A stretch of DNA of 64,000 bases from Mycobacterium sp. MS1601 (GTDB taxonomy: Bacteria > Actinomycetota > Actinomycetes > Mycobacteriales > Mycobacteriaceae). The stretch covers positions 4,898,001 through 4,962,000 of the forward strand of contig NZ_CP019420.1 of NCBI RefSeq assembly GCF_001984215.1, written 5' to 3'. This document shows, piece by piece, positions 32,757-43,101 of the stretch (its first letter is position 1; the number at the start of each line of letters is the position of its first letter). Below the pieces are notes generated by a model. The model did not search any database and was not told where the DNA came from. It saw only the letters and a program-made list of their open reading frames with translations. The position numbers were made by a program, and so were the translations under genes.

Positions 32757-32790
32757 TTCCGTGGTGTGACTGATTCCGCGGTGTGACTGT
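32757..32790. repeat. Tandem 17-bp repeat upstream of the MFS transporter
   Basis: TTCCGTGGTGTGACTGA (32757-32773) is followed directly by TTCCGCGGTGTGACTGT (32774-32790), with two mismatches. It lies 52 bases before the transporter ATG, so a regulator site or promoter element is possible. No known consensus is recognised. Confidence 0.35.
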
Positions 32791-32842
32791 GCCACAGTGT
32801 GGGTAAGACTCCTTCGCAGCGCTGCGGAAAGAAGGTTGGCTC

Positions 32843-34312
32843 ATGGCTGGTCAGGGTGGTCCCGTCGACAACACACCGTCGGCCATCACCGACGAAGACT
32901 TCTCTTCCGGTAAGACCGCCGTTCGAATAGCATCCGTCGCCGCCCTGGGCGGGCTTCTGTTCGGCTACGACAGCGCCGTGATCAACGGTGCGGTGGACTC
33001 CATCCAGGAAGACTTCGGCATCGGCAATGCCGAGCTCGGTTTCGCCGTCGCCTCGGCGCTGCTCGGCGCGGCGCTCGGCGCCATGACCGCCGGCCGGCTC
33101 GCCGACAAGATCGGCCGTATATCGGTGATGAAGATTGCCGCGGTGCTCTTCCTGATCAGTGCGTTCGGCACCGGCTTCGCCCACGAGGTCTGGACTGTCG
33201 TGCTGTTCCGGATCGTGGGTGGCATCGGTGTCGGCGTCGCGTCGGTGATCGCACCCGCCTACATCGCCGAGACGTCTCCGCCGTCCATCCGCGGCCGGCT
33301 GGGCTCGCTGCAACAGCTGGCCATCGTGTCCGGCATCTTCTTGTCCTTCGCGGTCAACTGGCTGCTGCAGTGGACCGCGGGCGGCGCCAACGAACCGTTG
33401 TGGTTCGGGCTCGACGCCTGGCGCTGGATGTTCCTGGTGATGGCGGTGCCCGCGTTGGTCTACGGCACACTGGCGTTCACCATCCCCGAGTCGCCGCGCT
33501 ACCTCGTTGCCAGCCACAAGATCCCGGAAGCCCGCAGGGTGCTCAGCACGCTGCTGGGGCAGAAGAACCTGGAGATCACCATCCACCGCATCCAGGAAAC
33601 GCTGGAGCGCGAGGACAAGCCGTCCTGGAAGGACATGCGCAAACCCACCGGCGGGCTCTACGGCATCGTCTGGGTGGGCCTGGGGTTGTCGATCTTCCAG
33701 CAGTTCGTCGGCATCAACGTGATCTTCTACTACTCCAACGTGCTGTGGCAGGCGGTCGGTTTCAGCGCCGACGAGTCCGCGATCTACACGGTGATCACCT
33801 CGGTGATCAACGTCTTGACCACCCTGATCGCCATTGCCTTGATCGACAAGATCGGCCGTAAACCACTGCTTCTCATCGGGTCATCCGGGATGGCGGTCAC
33901 ACTGATCACCATGGCGGTCATCTTCGCCAACGCTACGGTGGGTCCCGACGGGAATCCGAGCCTGCCCGGCGCCTCCGGGGTCATCGCGCTGATCGCCGCC
34001 AACCTGTTCGTCGTGGCCTTCGGTATGTCGTGGGGCCCGGTGGTGTGGGTGCTGCTCGGCGAGATGTTCCCCAACCGCATCCGAGCCGCCGCTCTGGGAC
34101 TGGCCGCCGCTGGCCAGTGGGCGGCCAACTGGCTGATCACCGTCACCTTCCCGGGGCTGCGTGACCACCTCGGCTTGGCCTACGGCTTCTACGGACTGTG
34201 TGCGGTGCTCTCCGGTGTCTTCGTCTGGAAGTGGGTCATGGAGACCAAGGGCGTGTCGCTGGAGGACATGCACGGCCAGATCCTCAAGACCGAGAAACCG
34301 GCGAACACCTGA
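32843..34312 (+). CDS. MFS sugar:H+ symporter (sugar porter family)
   Basis: A 489-residue protein with 12 predicted membrane helices. Sugar porter signatures are visible: GYDSAVINGA in helix 1, GRLADKIGR after helix 2, RIVGGIGVG, PAYIAETSPPSIRGRLGSLQQL, PESPRYLV at the end of helix 6, QQFVGINVIFYYSN in helix 7, and DKIGRKPLL. Known: this family (XylE, GalP, GLUT relatives) imports monosaccharides with protons. A ribosome site (GAAAGAAGG) precedes the ATG. No catabolic gene for a particular sugar is adjacent, so the substrate is open. Confidence 0.92.
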   Translation: MAGQGGPVDNTPSAITDEDFSSGKTAVRIASVAALGGLLFGYDSAVINGAVDSIQEDFGIGNAELGFAVASALLGAALGAMTAGRLADKIGRISVMKIAAVLFLISAFGTGFAHEVWTVVLFRIVGGIGVGVASVIAPAYIAETSPPSIRGRLGSLQQLAIVSGIFLSFAVNWLLQWTAGGANEPLWFGLDAWRWMFLVMAVPALVYGTLAFTIPESPRYLVASHKIPEARRVLSTLLGQKNLEITIHRIQETLEREDKPSWKDMRKPTGGLYGIVWVGLGLSIFQQFVGINVIFYYSNVLWQAVGFSADESAIYTVITSVINVLTTLIAIALIDKIGRKPLLLIGSSGMAVTLITMAVIFANATVGPDGNPSLPGASGVIALIAANLFVVAFGMSWGPVVWVLLGEMFPNRIRAAALGLAAAGQWAANWLITVTFPGLRDHLGLAYGFYGLCAVLSGVFVWKWVMETKGVSLEDMHGQILKTEKPANT

Positions 34313-34339
34313 TAGTCGTTTTCCCGGGGCTGTGCCCGC

Positions 34340-34621
34340 ATGAAAGAATCGCAGCCCGTGAAGACCTTCGAGGAATTGTTCGCCGAACTCGGTGAACGCG
34401 CACGCACCCGGCCGGAGGGCAGCGGCACTGTCGCAGCGCTGGACGCGGGTGTACACACCATCGGCAAGAAGATCCTCGAAGAGGCCGGCGAAGTGTGGCT
34501 GGCCGCCGAGCACGAGTCCGATGATGCGCTGGCCGAAGAGGTCAGCCAGTTGTTCTACTGGGCCCAGGTGCTGATGATCAAGCGCGGCCTGTCCCTCGAC
34601 GACGTGTACGGCAAGCTGTGA
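34340..34621 (+). CDS. hisE: Phosphoribosyl-ATP pyrophosphatase
   Basis: A 93-residue MazG-fold enzyme for step 2 of histidine synthesis (PR-ATP to PR-AMP). The core [36 protein letters not shown] and [15 protein letters not shown] is nearly the same as mycobacterial HisE, including the metal-binding Glu residues. The ATG at 34340 fits the family N-terminus; a GTG at 34358 is possible. Its stop is next to hisG, the usual mycobacterial hisE-hisG pair. Confidence 0.95.
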   Translation: MKESQPVKTFEELFAELGERARTRPEGSGTVAALDAGVHTIGKKILEEAGEVWLAAEHESDDALAEEVSQLFYWAQVLMIKRGLSLDDVYGKL

Positions 34622-34626
34622 GCGCC

Positions 34627-35472
34627 ATGCTGCGGGTCGCGGTGCCCAACAAGGGCGCACTCAGTGAGTCGGCCGCCGAGATCCTGTCGGAGGCCGGCTA
34701 CCGTCGGCGCACCGATCCCAAGGACCTGACCGTGATCGACCCGGTGAACAACGTCGAGTTCTTCTTCCTGCGCCCCAAAGACATCGCCATCTACGTGGGC
34801 TCGGGGCAGCTGGACTTCGGCATCACCGGCCGCGATCTGGCGCTGGAATCCGATGCTCCGGTGCAGGAACGGCTGGCGCTGGGCTTCGGGTCGTCGACCT
34901 TCCGCTACGCGGCGCCGGCGGGTACCCCGTGGACCCACGCCGACCTGGCCGGGAGGCGAATCGCCACCGCGTACCCCAACCTGGTTCGGAAAGACCTCGC
35001 CGACAAGGGAATCGAGGCTACGGTCATCCGCCTCGACGGCGCGGTGGAGATCTCCATCCAGTTGGGTGTGGCCGACGCCATCGCCGATGTGGTGGGTTCG
35101 GGGCGCACCTTGCGCCAGCACGGTCTGGTTGCCTTCGGTGAGCCGCTGTGCGATTCCGAGGCCGTGCTCATCGAACGTGCCGCCCCCGTCTCCGACCGTG
35201 CGCGTGATCAGTTGGCCGCCCGAGTGCAGGGTGTGGTGTTCGGCCAGCAGTACCTGATGTTGGACTATGACTGCCCGCGCGCGGTGTTGGACAAGGCCAC
35301 CGCGGTGACACCCGGCCTCGAGTCGCCGACCATCGCGCCGTTGGCCGACCCTGAGTGGGCGGCGGTGCGTGCACTGGTGCCCCGCCGTGACGTGAACGCC
35401 ATCATGGACGAGATCGCCGCGATCGGGGCCAAGGCAATTCTGGCCTCCGACATCAGGTTCTGTCGCTTCTGA
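34627..35472 (+). CDS. hisG: ATP phosphoribosyltransferase (long form)
   Basis: A 281-residue long-form HisG, committing step of histidine synthesis (ATP + PRPP). Seen: [34 protein letters not shown], the PRPP loop [17 protein letters not shown] near 140, and the C-terminal ACT-like regulatory domain for histidine feedback ([22 protein letters not shown]...[10 protein letters not shown]). The ATG at 34627 corresponds to the family start; a GTG at 34618 overlapping hisE is the alternative. Confidence 0.96.
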   Translation: MLRVAVPNKGALSESAAEILSEAGYRRRTDPKDLTVIDPVNNVEFFFLRPKDIAIYVGSGQLDFGITGRDLALESDAPVQERLALGFGSSTFRYAAPAGTPWTHADLAGRRIATAYPNLVRKDLADKGIEATVIRLDGAVEISIQLGVADAIADVVGSGRTLRQHGLVAFGEPLCDSEAVLIERAAPVSDRARDQLAARVQGVVFGQQYLMLDYDCPRAVLDKATAVTPGLESPTIAPLADPEWAAVRALVPRRDVNAIMDEIAAIGAKAILASDIRFCRF

Positions 35473-35577
35473 TCGATCCCGACCGGTGGCAGTTTCCGCA
35501 GGCTGGCTTTTCAGGCCGTGCGTACTCATGGCGCGTGTTAGCGTCCGAATGTTGCATCACCCGGTCGGGAGGGTTCC

Positions 35578-36057
35578 ATGACACAAGTTCTCGTGATTCT
35601 GCTCGCCCTGCTGATCGGCGTCATCGCCGGTCTGCGGGCTCTCACCCCGCCGGCGGTGGTGGCGTGGGGCGGGTTTTTCGGCTGGATCAACCTTGACGGC
35701 ACGTGGGCGCAGTGGGTGGCCCACCCGATCACCCTCGCAGTGTTCACCGTGCTGCTGCTCGGTGAGCTGATCACCGACCAACTGCCGAAGACGCCCAGTC
35801 GCAAGGTGCCTGCGCAGTTCGCCGCCCGGCTGATCAGCGGTGGCTTCGCAGGCGCGGTGATCGGCACGGCGTGGGGTCATCCCTGGGCCTGCCTGGGTGC
35901 GGGTGTGGTCGGTGCTGTCCTCGGTACTCTCGGCGGCGCCGAGGTCCGCGGGTGGTTGGCGGCCAAGGCGGGCAAGGACCTGCCCGCAGCGGTCAGCGAG
36001 GACATCGTGGCAGTCGTAGGCGGCTTCGCCGTCGTGGCACTGGCTTCAGTGCTGTGA
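35578..36057 (+). CDS. DUF4126 family membrane protein (Rv2120c ortholog)
   Basis: A 159-residue protein with four membrane segments and conserved GLRALTPPAVVAWGGFFGWI and ELITDQLPKTPSRKVPAQFAARLISGG stretches typical of DUF4126. Function unknown. Position after hisG matches M. tuberculosis. A good ribosome site (GGAGGG, 35568-35573) precedes the ATG. The stop overlaps the start of the flavoprotein gene (GTGA), so the two are translationally coupled. Confidence 0.82.
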   Translation: MTQVLVILLALLIGVIAGLRALTPPAVVAWGGFFGWINLDGTWAQWVAHPITLAVFTVLLLGELITDQLPKTPSRKVPAQFAARLISGGFAGAVIGTAWGHPWACLGAGVVGAVLGTLGGAEVRGWLAAKAGKDLPAAVSEDIVAVVGGFAVVALASVL

Positions 36058-37424
36058 CAACACATTACGACGCCATCGTGATCGGCGCGGGTCAGGCCGG
36101 GCCGCCGCTGGCCGGCCGGCTCACCGCGGCGGGCCGGTCCGTCGCGGTGATCGAGCGCAAGCTCGTCGGCGGTACCTGCGTGAACTACGGCTGCATCCCC
36201 ACCAAGACTCTGGTGGCCAGCGCACATGCTGCCCACGTAGCCCGCCGCGGTGCTGACTACGGCATCACCACCGGTGAGATCACCGTCGACATGACCAAGG
36301 TCAAGGCCCGCAAGGACGGCATCGTCGCCAAGGACCGCACCGGCGTCGAGGACTGGCTCGAGGGCATGGACAACTGCACGCTGATCCGAGGCCACGCCCG
36401 TTTCACCGATCCGCACACTCTCGATGTGGACGGCCAGACCATCACCGGTGACTCGATCTTCCTCAACGTCGGTGGCCGTGCGGTGGTGCCCGACATTCCC
36501 GGTCTGGGCGATGTCGAGTACCTGACCAATGTCGGTGTGCTGGAACTCGATACCGTGCCCGAGCATCTGGTGATCATCGGCGGCAGCTACATCGGACTGG
36601 AGTTCGCGCAGATGTACCGCCGCTTCGGTGCGCAGGTCACCGTTGTGGAGCGTGGGTCCCGGCTGGCGTCGCGGGAGGACGACGACGTCTGTGCAGCCAT
36701 CAAAGACATCCTCGAGAACGACGGCATCACAATCCATCTGGGCTCCGACGATATCCGGGTGGCGCGGGACGGTTCGGGTGTTGCCGTGCACACCCGCGAG
36801 GGCGGGCCGGTGGTCACCGGAACACATCTGCTGGTGGCCGTGGGGCGTGCACCCAACACCGACGACCTGGGTCTCGAGGCGGCCGGCGTGCAGACCGACC
36901 ATCGCGGTTACGTCGTGACCGACGACCAACTGCGCACCAGCGTCGAGCACATCTGGGCGATGGGGGACTGCAACGGCAAGGGCGCGTTCACCCACACCTC
37001 GTACAACGATTTCGAGATCGTCGCGGCCAATCTGCTCGACGGCGAACCGCGCCGGGTCAGCGACCGAATCCCCACCTACGCGCTCTACATCGATCCGCCG
37101 CTGGGCCGGGCGGGGATGTCGGAGGCTCAGGTGCGCGAGTCCGGGCGAAAAGTGTTGGTGGGCAAGCGCCCCATGACCCGTGTGGGTCGTGCGGTGGAAA
37201 AGGGCGAAACGCAGGGATTCATGAAGGTATTCGTGGATGCCGACTCGGGTGAGATTCTGGGAGCGGCCATCCTGGGCGTCGGCGGCGACGAGGTGATCCA
37301 CAGCATCCTCGACACCATGGCCGCCAAAGCCCCGTACACCACGCTGACGCACACGGTGCACATCCATCCGACGGTCAGTGAGCTGGTGCCGACCATGCTG
37401 GAGGAGATGACACCGCTGAGGTAG
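36054..37424 (+). CDS. FAD-dependent pyridine nucleotide-disulfide oxidoreductase (mercuric reductase-like)
   Basis: A 456-residue class I flavoprotein disulfide reductase. Seen: the FAD-binding IVIGAGQAGPPLAGRL, redox-active pair GGTCVNYGCIPTKT (Cys42/Cys47), NAD(P) fold IIGGSYIGLEFAQMYRRFG near 175, the second FAD site IWAMGDCNGKGAFTH near 300, and the dimerization domain with the His-Glu couple HIHPTVSELVP at the end. There is no N-terminal HMA or C-terminal vicinal Cys pair, so it is unlikely to be a true MerA. Could act on a low-molecular thiol or small oxidant. GTG start overlaps the DUF4126 stop. Confidence 0.88.
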   Translation: MTTHYDAIVIGAGQAGPPLAGRLTAAGRSVAVIERKLVGGTCVNYGCIPTKTLVASAHAAHVARRGADYGITTGEITVDMTKVKARKDGIVAKDRTGVEDWLEGMDNCTLIRGHARFTDPHTLDVDGQTITGDSIFLNVGGRAVVPDIPGLGDVEYLTNVGVLELDTVPEHLVIIGGSYIGLEFAQMYRRFGAQVTVVERGSRLASREDDDVCAAIKDILENDGITIHLGSDDIRVARDGSGVAVHTREGGPVVTGTHLLVAVGRAPNTDDLGLEAAGVQTDHRGYVVTDDQLRTSVEHIWAMGDCNGKGAFTHTSYNDFEIVAANLLDGEPRRVSDRIPTYALYIDPPLGRAGMSEAQVRESGRKVLVGKRPMTRVGRAVEKGETQGFMKVFVDADSGEILGAAILGVGGDEVIHSILDTMAAKAPYTTLTHTVHIHPTVSELVPTMLEEMTPLR

Positions 37425-37500
37425 CCGCAGCTGATAGCGGGCACGGTTGTATGCATGCTCAGTTATGCTGGCGAACCTCGCGACGTTCGGCGACACGGAC

Positions 37501-38085
37501 ATGGGGGTTGCGATGCCAACGGACGACACTGACGACGACGACGAGCGGAAACGGATCCTGGCGGCGGCGTACGCCGAGCTGAGCCGTTGGGGCGTCGATC
37601 GCTTCACCGTCACTGCCCTGGCAAAGCACGGTGTCGACCAACAAGCGATCTGGCGACATTGGGATGACGAAGAGAGTGTTGTTCTCGAGGCCCTGCTCCA
37701 TGTGCCCAGCCGCGTCATCAACATCCCGGATACCGGAGCGCTGCGCGACGATCTCGTCGAACTGGCCACCGACATGGCGGCGTTCCTGTCCACCGCGCAC
37801 GGACGCGGGCTGCTACGCGCCAATGTCATCACCAACGACGACTATCCGCGCATCGCGATCCGGCGCGATGCGTGGGCGTTCGGGGCGCACGCGCTGCTCC
37901 AGATCTTCGAACGCGCCCACCAACGTGGTGAGGTCACCGACGGCGTGGACCACCGGATGGCCCTGGAGTTACTGTTCGCGCCGCTGAACATGCGTGTGCT
38001 GTTGACCGGCGAGGTCGTCGACGCCGAGTACTGCAGCACGCTCGCCGAATGGGTGTGGCGGGCGGCGACGTCGGCCCCGTGGTGA
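37501..38085 (+). CDS. TetR family transcriptional regulator
   Basis: About 194 residues. The N-terminal helix-turn-helix (ERKRILAAAYAELSRWGVDRFTVTALAKHGVDQQAIWRHW) is followed by a C-terminal helical ligand domain (residues 65-190). An acidic stretch DDTDDDDE precedes the HTH. The start is uncertain: ATGs at 37501 and 37513 are both plausible and the frame is open to 37447. Target unknown; the upstream flavoprotein gene and the downstream convergent genes are candidates. Confidence 0.85.
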   Translation: MGVAMPTDDTDDDDERKRILAAAYAELSRWGVDRFTVTALAKHGVDQQAIWRHWDDEESVVLEALLHVPSRVINIPDTGALRDDLVELATDMAAFLSTAHGRGLLRANVITNDDYPRIAIRRDAWAFGAHALLQIFERAHQRGEVTDGVDHRMALELLFAPLNMRVLLTGEVVDAEYCSTLAEWVWRAATSAPW

Positions 38086-38093
38086 GGTGGCGG

Positions 38094-38352
38094 TCAGCGC
38101 GCCGCACGCAGCAACCGCAGCTGACCCAGTTCTTCGTGAGTTCGGCATTGACCCAGGAAGCGTTGTGCGCCAATGCTTTCGGTGTATCCCACGGCCACGT
38201 CACCTCGGCGTGAGGAGCGTCCTCGGGCGTGATCCAGCGCCGCCGACCACCACCAGTCGATGTGCCCCCCTCGGAGAATCCGAGCGCCAGCTGCCGTCGG
38301 CCTCACGGTGCACCGCCCACACCAGGTCGAACTGCTCGACCGGCAGGCTCAC
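38094..38352 (-). pseudogene. Small conserved-looking protein after the thioesterase gene, one-base frameshift
   Basis: Starts at a GTG (38352) overlapping the thioesterase stop. Frame 1 reads SLPVEQFDLVWAVHREADGSWR; frame 2 continues GGHIDWWWSAALDHARG... to a stop at 38094. One extra C in the run 38265-38270 (plus strand) joins them into about 86 residues. No domain recognised. The coupling to the thioesterase and the Trp-rich centre suggest a real small gene. It could also be a remnant. Confidence 0.5.
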
Positions 38353-39115
38353 CGGCGCTGTACCAGCAGCGTCTGCGCCGACGTGCCGACAAATCCGGCG
38401 CGGTCGTACACCTCGGCGGTGGTGACACCGATGCCGTCCGACCCGATGGAACCACGCGCCCGCAGCGCGAAGTCCGCACCGGTGGGCAGTCGGTGCAGAT
38501 GCAGGACGGTGTCGGTGTTCATGAACATGTACTCCTGGGGATCCAGCACCGAGCCCACGCCGTTGGCCGAGTCCACCACCATGGTCAGCCGCTGCAGTGC
38601 GGTGGTGGGTTCGTCGTCGACGAGGGCCACCTTGGGTGTCAACCAGAACACCCGGGAGCCGCAATCATCCTGTTGGCGGCGGAAATCCACGGATTCCAGA
38701 TAACCCTCGGCATTCCACCACCCGTCGGGTAGCGCGATGGTGGCGCCCTCGACCAGCGGAGGATGGCGTTCGGTGGCCGCATCGGCGGTGTCGCTGACCG
38801 CCAGGGCCCACGCTGTCACCCGGGCAACCGGCCGCTGCTGACCCACCGGCGTCATCTCGGCCGCCAGCAGCGAGATCCGTCGTCCCGGCCGGTCCACCCA
38901 CGTCCGGACCTGCATCGGTTCCACGGGAACGGCACCCAGGATGTCCAGGCTCAGCCGGCCGATCCGCATGGGGGTGTCTGCGAGCTGCTCTTCGACCGCC
39001 TTGGTGAGCAGTGCCAGCGGAGGCGAACCGTGCTGGATCTCCGGTGTCCAGTTGCTGCGGGTCAGGTCCGTCGACTCGAACACCCCGTCGGGCCGTCGCC
39101 GGTAGTAACAGGAGC

Positions 39116-39119
<4 letters not shown>
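38349..39119 (-). CDS. Acyl-CoA thioesterase family protein (double hot-dog, TesB-like)
   Basis: A 256-residue protein with two hot-dog-like halves: FESTDLTRSNWTPEIQHGSPPLALLTKAVE...SLDILGAVPVEPMQVRTWVDRPGRRI in the first and YMFMNTDTVLHLHRLPTGADFALRARG...VGTSAQTLLVQRR in the second. Known: this mycobacterial family hydrolyses acyl-CoA esters. GTG start overlapping the stop of the RecB-like gene, so the three minus-strand genes form one operon. Confidence 0.82.
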
Positions 39120-40850
<1,731 letters not shown>

Positions 40851-40904
40851 ATCGCGGGCATGCGCTCCGATGGCCAAGCGTCCCGGCTCAGAACAGGAAC
40901 AACC

Positions 40905-42284
40905 GTGATCAGGAGAGTGCGCGCGGGCCTCGGACTTGCTGCGGCGATGGTGTTTTCGTTCGTGTCACCACCGCAGGCCGGTGCACAGCCGGTGATCACC
41001 GTCGAGACGGGTGCGCTTCGTGGCGTCGTCGACGACAGTGTGCAGAGCTTCAAGGGCATTCCCTTCGCCGCCCCGCCGGTCGGTGAGTTCCGCTGGCGCG
41101 CACCACAACCCGCCGCTGCCTGGTCGGGTGTCAGGGCTGCGGTCGAGTACGGCAACGACTGCATGCAGCGCCCGTTTCCCAGTGATGCCGCGCCGCTGGG
41201 GGCCACCCCGGCCGAGGACTGCCTCTATCTCAATGTGTGGCGACCCCTCGACGGTCCGCAGAACCTGCCCGTGGTGGTGTGGATCCACGGCGGCGGGTTC
41301 GTCAACGGCGGCGCCTCGCCGGCGGTGTACTCCGGCGCCGAACTGGCCCGCCGGGGCGTGGTGGTCGTCAGCATCAATTACCGGCTGGGACGGTTCGGGA
41401 CTTTCGCGCATCCCCAGCTGACCGCGGCACACGAAGACGGCGACCTGCTGGGCAACTACGGGACCATGGACCAGATCGCCGCGCTGCAGTGGGTGCAGCG
41501 CAACATCGCGGCATTCGGCGGTGACCCGGCCAACGTCACCGTGATGGGCGAAAGCGCCGGCGGCATGTCGATTCACTCGCTGCTCACCTCACCGCGTGCC
41601 CGGGGTCTGGTCGACCGGGCGGTGATCATGTCCGGTGGCGACGCTACGCTGCCCGGTGCGACGCTGGCCGACGTCGAACAGGTGGGTGTGCGGTTCGCCG
41701 AATCGCAGGGCATCGCCGCCGACGACGCGTCCGCCCTGATCCGGCTGCGGGCGCTGAGTGCAGATCAGATCCGCGGTGACCTCGACATGGGGGCACTGTT
41801 CGGCAGTGGGGAAAAGGACTTCGCCAGTCCGTTCGCCGACGGCGTGACGGTCGTCGACCCTGCGCCGGCCTACCGCAGCGGCGCCTGGGACCGGGTGCCG
41901 GTCCTGGTCGGGGCCACCAGCGCCGACCTCGGCGGCCGTGACGGTTTCATGGTGGCCGGTGCCCGCGACGTCGCAGGACTGCTCTCTGGACAGGCGCCGA
42001 CGTTCTACTACCGGTTCTCCTACGTGGCGGACTCCGGTGACCACGAGACCGGCGCCCAGCACGCCACCGACGTGCCGTTCTTCCTACACACCGAAGCCGT
42101 CAGGTACGCCGCCGAGACCACCTCCCGGGATGAGCGGGTAGGGCAGGACGTCAGCGCCTACGTGGTCAACTTCGCCCGCTCAGGGGATCCCAATGGGTCA
42201 GGGCTGCCGCTGTGGCCCCGATTCGGCGACCTGATGATGGATTTCACCGCCGAGCCCGTGGTGCAACGCGACCCCTGGGCCTGA
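40905..42284 (+). CDS. Exported type B carboxylesterase
   Basis: About 459 residues. The signal peptide (IRRVRAGLGLAAAMVFSFVSPPQAGA) precedes an alpha/beta-hydrolase of the carboxylesterase B family: FKGIPFAAPPVGEFRWR, EDCLYLNVW, oxyanion-hole IHGGGF, nucleophile elbow GESAGGMS, and a later HATDVPFFL region holding the His. Known: broad ester hydrolases. GTG 40905 gives a clean signal peptide; ATG 40860 would add 15 residues. Relatively short compared with the usual ~500, missing part of the C-terminal region. Substrate unknown. Confidence 0.85.
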   Translation: MIRRVRAGLGLAAAMVFSFVSPPQAGAQPVITVETGALRGVVDDSVQSFKGIPFAAPPVGEFRWRAPQPAAAWSGVRAAVEYGNDCMQRPFPSDAAPLGATPAEDCLYLNVWRPLDGPQNLPVVVWIHGGGFVNGGASPAVYSGAELARRGVVVVSINYRLGRFGTFAHPQLTAAHEDGDLLGNYGTMDQIAALQWVQRNIAAFGGDPANVTVMGESAGGMSIHSLLTSPRARGLVDRAVIMSGGDATLPGATLADVEQVGVRFAESQGIAADDASALIRLRALSADQIRGDLDMGALFGSGEKDFASPFADGVTVVDPAPAYRSGAWDRVPVLVGATSADLGGRDGFMVAGARDVAGLLSGQAPTFYYRFSYVADSGDHETGAQHATDVPFFLHTEAVRYAAETTSRDERVGQDVSAYVVNFARSGDPNGSGLPLWPRFGDLMMDFTAEPVVQRDPWA

Positions 42285-42308
42285 ACCCACCTCTGCCCGA
42301 GCGATCGG

Positions 42309-42602
42309 CTAGTCGTCGCTACGTGACAGGCCGCGGCGGACCGACAGCAGCTCGATCTCCGGGCGGGCCGCCACCAGGCGTTCGGCGGCATCGAGCACCT
42401 CGACCACATGGGCGCGCTCACCGGCCACCGCAGCCACGCCGACGCCGGTGCGCCGGTGCAGATCTTTCGAACCTGTCTCGGCCGCCGAGACGCTGAACTT
42501 GCGACGCAGTTCAGCGACGATGGGACGCACCACCGAGCGCTTTTCCTTGAGCGAGTGCACATCGCCGAGCAGGATGTCGAATTCCAGCCATCCGATCCAC
42601 AT
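42309..42602 (-). CDS. DUF503 family protein (Rv2117 ortholog)
   Basis: A 97-residue protein with the DUF503 core: WIGWLEFDILLGDVHSLKEKRSVVRPIVAELRRKF and GVGVAAVAGERAHVVEVLDAAERLV. Known: small ferredoxin-like alpha/beta fold, often near ribosome-maturation genes in other bacteria; function unknown. It lies seven bases after the lppK gene, likely co-transcribed. Confidence 0.9.
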   Translation of the reverse strand: MWIGWLEFDILLGDVHSLKEKRSVVRPIVAELRRKFSVSAAETGSKDLHRRTGVGVAAVAGERAHVVEVLDAAERLVAARPEIELLSVRRGLSRSDD

Positions 42603-42609
42603 GATCAGC

Positions 42610-43101
42610 TCACCCCTGATAGGCCAGCAGGAGGTCGGCGGTGTGCCGTGACAGCTGCCAGTGATTCTCGGCGAAGCTGAACTCCATGGGGAACACGAAC
42701 GGTTCGGCCGTTGGATCCGCCGGGGTGATGCTCACCTGTGCGACCACCAGTCCGGCCCGGGTGTCCACCGGCGCGACGTCGCGTGCCGAAATCTCCAGCG
42801 GCGGCAGCTGATTGTCCACCAGCGCGGTGGTGAATCTGTCCACCGCAGCGGCGTCGGCAGCGGTGGCGTTTTCGATCAACGGGAGTTTTTCGGCGCCGGG
42901 CACGGCCGGATCGGTGATGCGGGTCAACACGTCGATCAACACCGAGGGCTGGGGGAGCTCAGCCGGTCCGGTTGTGGTGGACGTGATCGGCGGCGGAGGT
43001 GCCGAGGGTGGGGGCGGAGCACTGCTGCTGCACCCCAACAGCCCGAACGCCGCCACGAGGATCGTGGCGGCGTTCAGTGCTGCGAGTCGGATCAGCGTCA
43101 G
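42610..43101 (-). CDS. lppK: Lipoprotein LppK (MTB12-like domain)
   Basis: Lipobox LLGCSSS, a Pro-rich linker, then an MTB12/CFP2-type domain (VLIDVLTRITDPAVPGAEKLPLIENATAADAAAVDRFTTAL ending FSFAENHWQLSRHTADLLLAYQG). The first ATG/GTG/TTG in frame is a GTG at 43056, which would leave only eight residues before the lipid Cys. A CTG at 43101 that overlaps the preceding stop (CTGA) gives a normal signal peptide LTLIRLAALNAATILVA... similar to M. tuberculosis LppK. So a CTG start, or an undetected sequence error, is inferred. Confidence 0.75.
   Translation of the reverse strand: MTLIRLAALNAATILVAAFGLLGCSSSAPPPPSAPPPPITSTTTGPAELPQPSVLIDVLTRITDPAVPGAEKLPLIENATAADAAAVDRFTTALVDNQLPPLEISARDVAPVDTRAGLVVAQVSITPADPTAEPFVFPMEFSFAENHWQLSRHTADLLLAYQG

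Noticed and set aside
36054..37424. True mercuric reductase
   Set aside because: No C-terminal vicinal cysteine pair and no mer genes nearby. Only the general disulfide oxidoreductase family can be supported.
35877..37835. 652-codon minus-strand open frame opposite the flavoprotein and TetR genes
   Set aside because: The plus-strand proteins carry complete catalytic motifs here. The minus frame has shadow composition and no motif.
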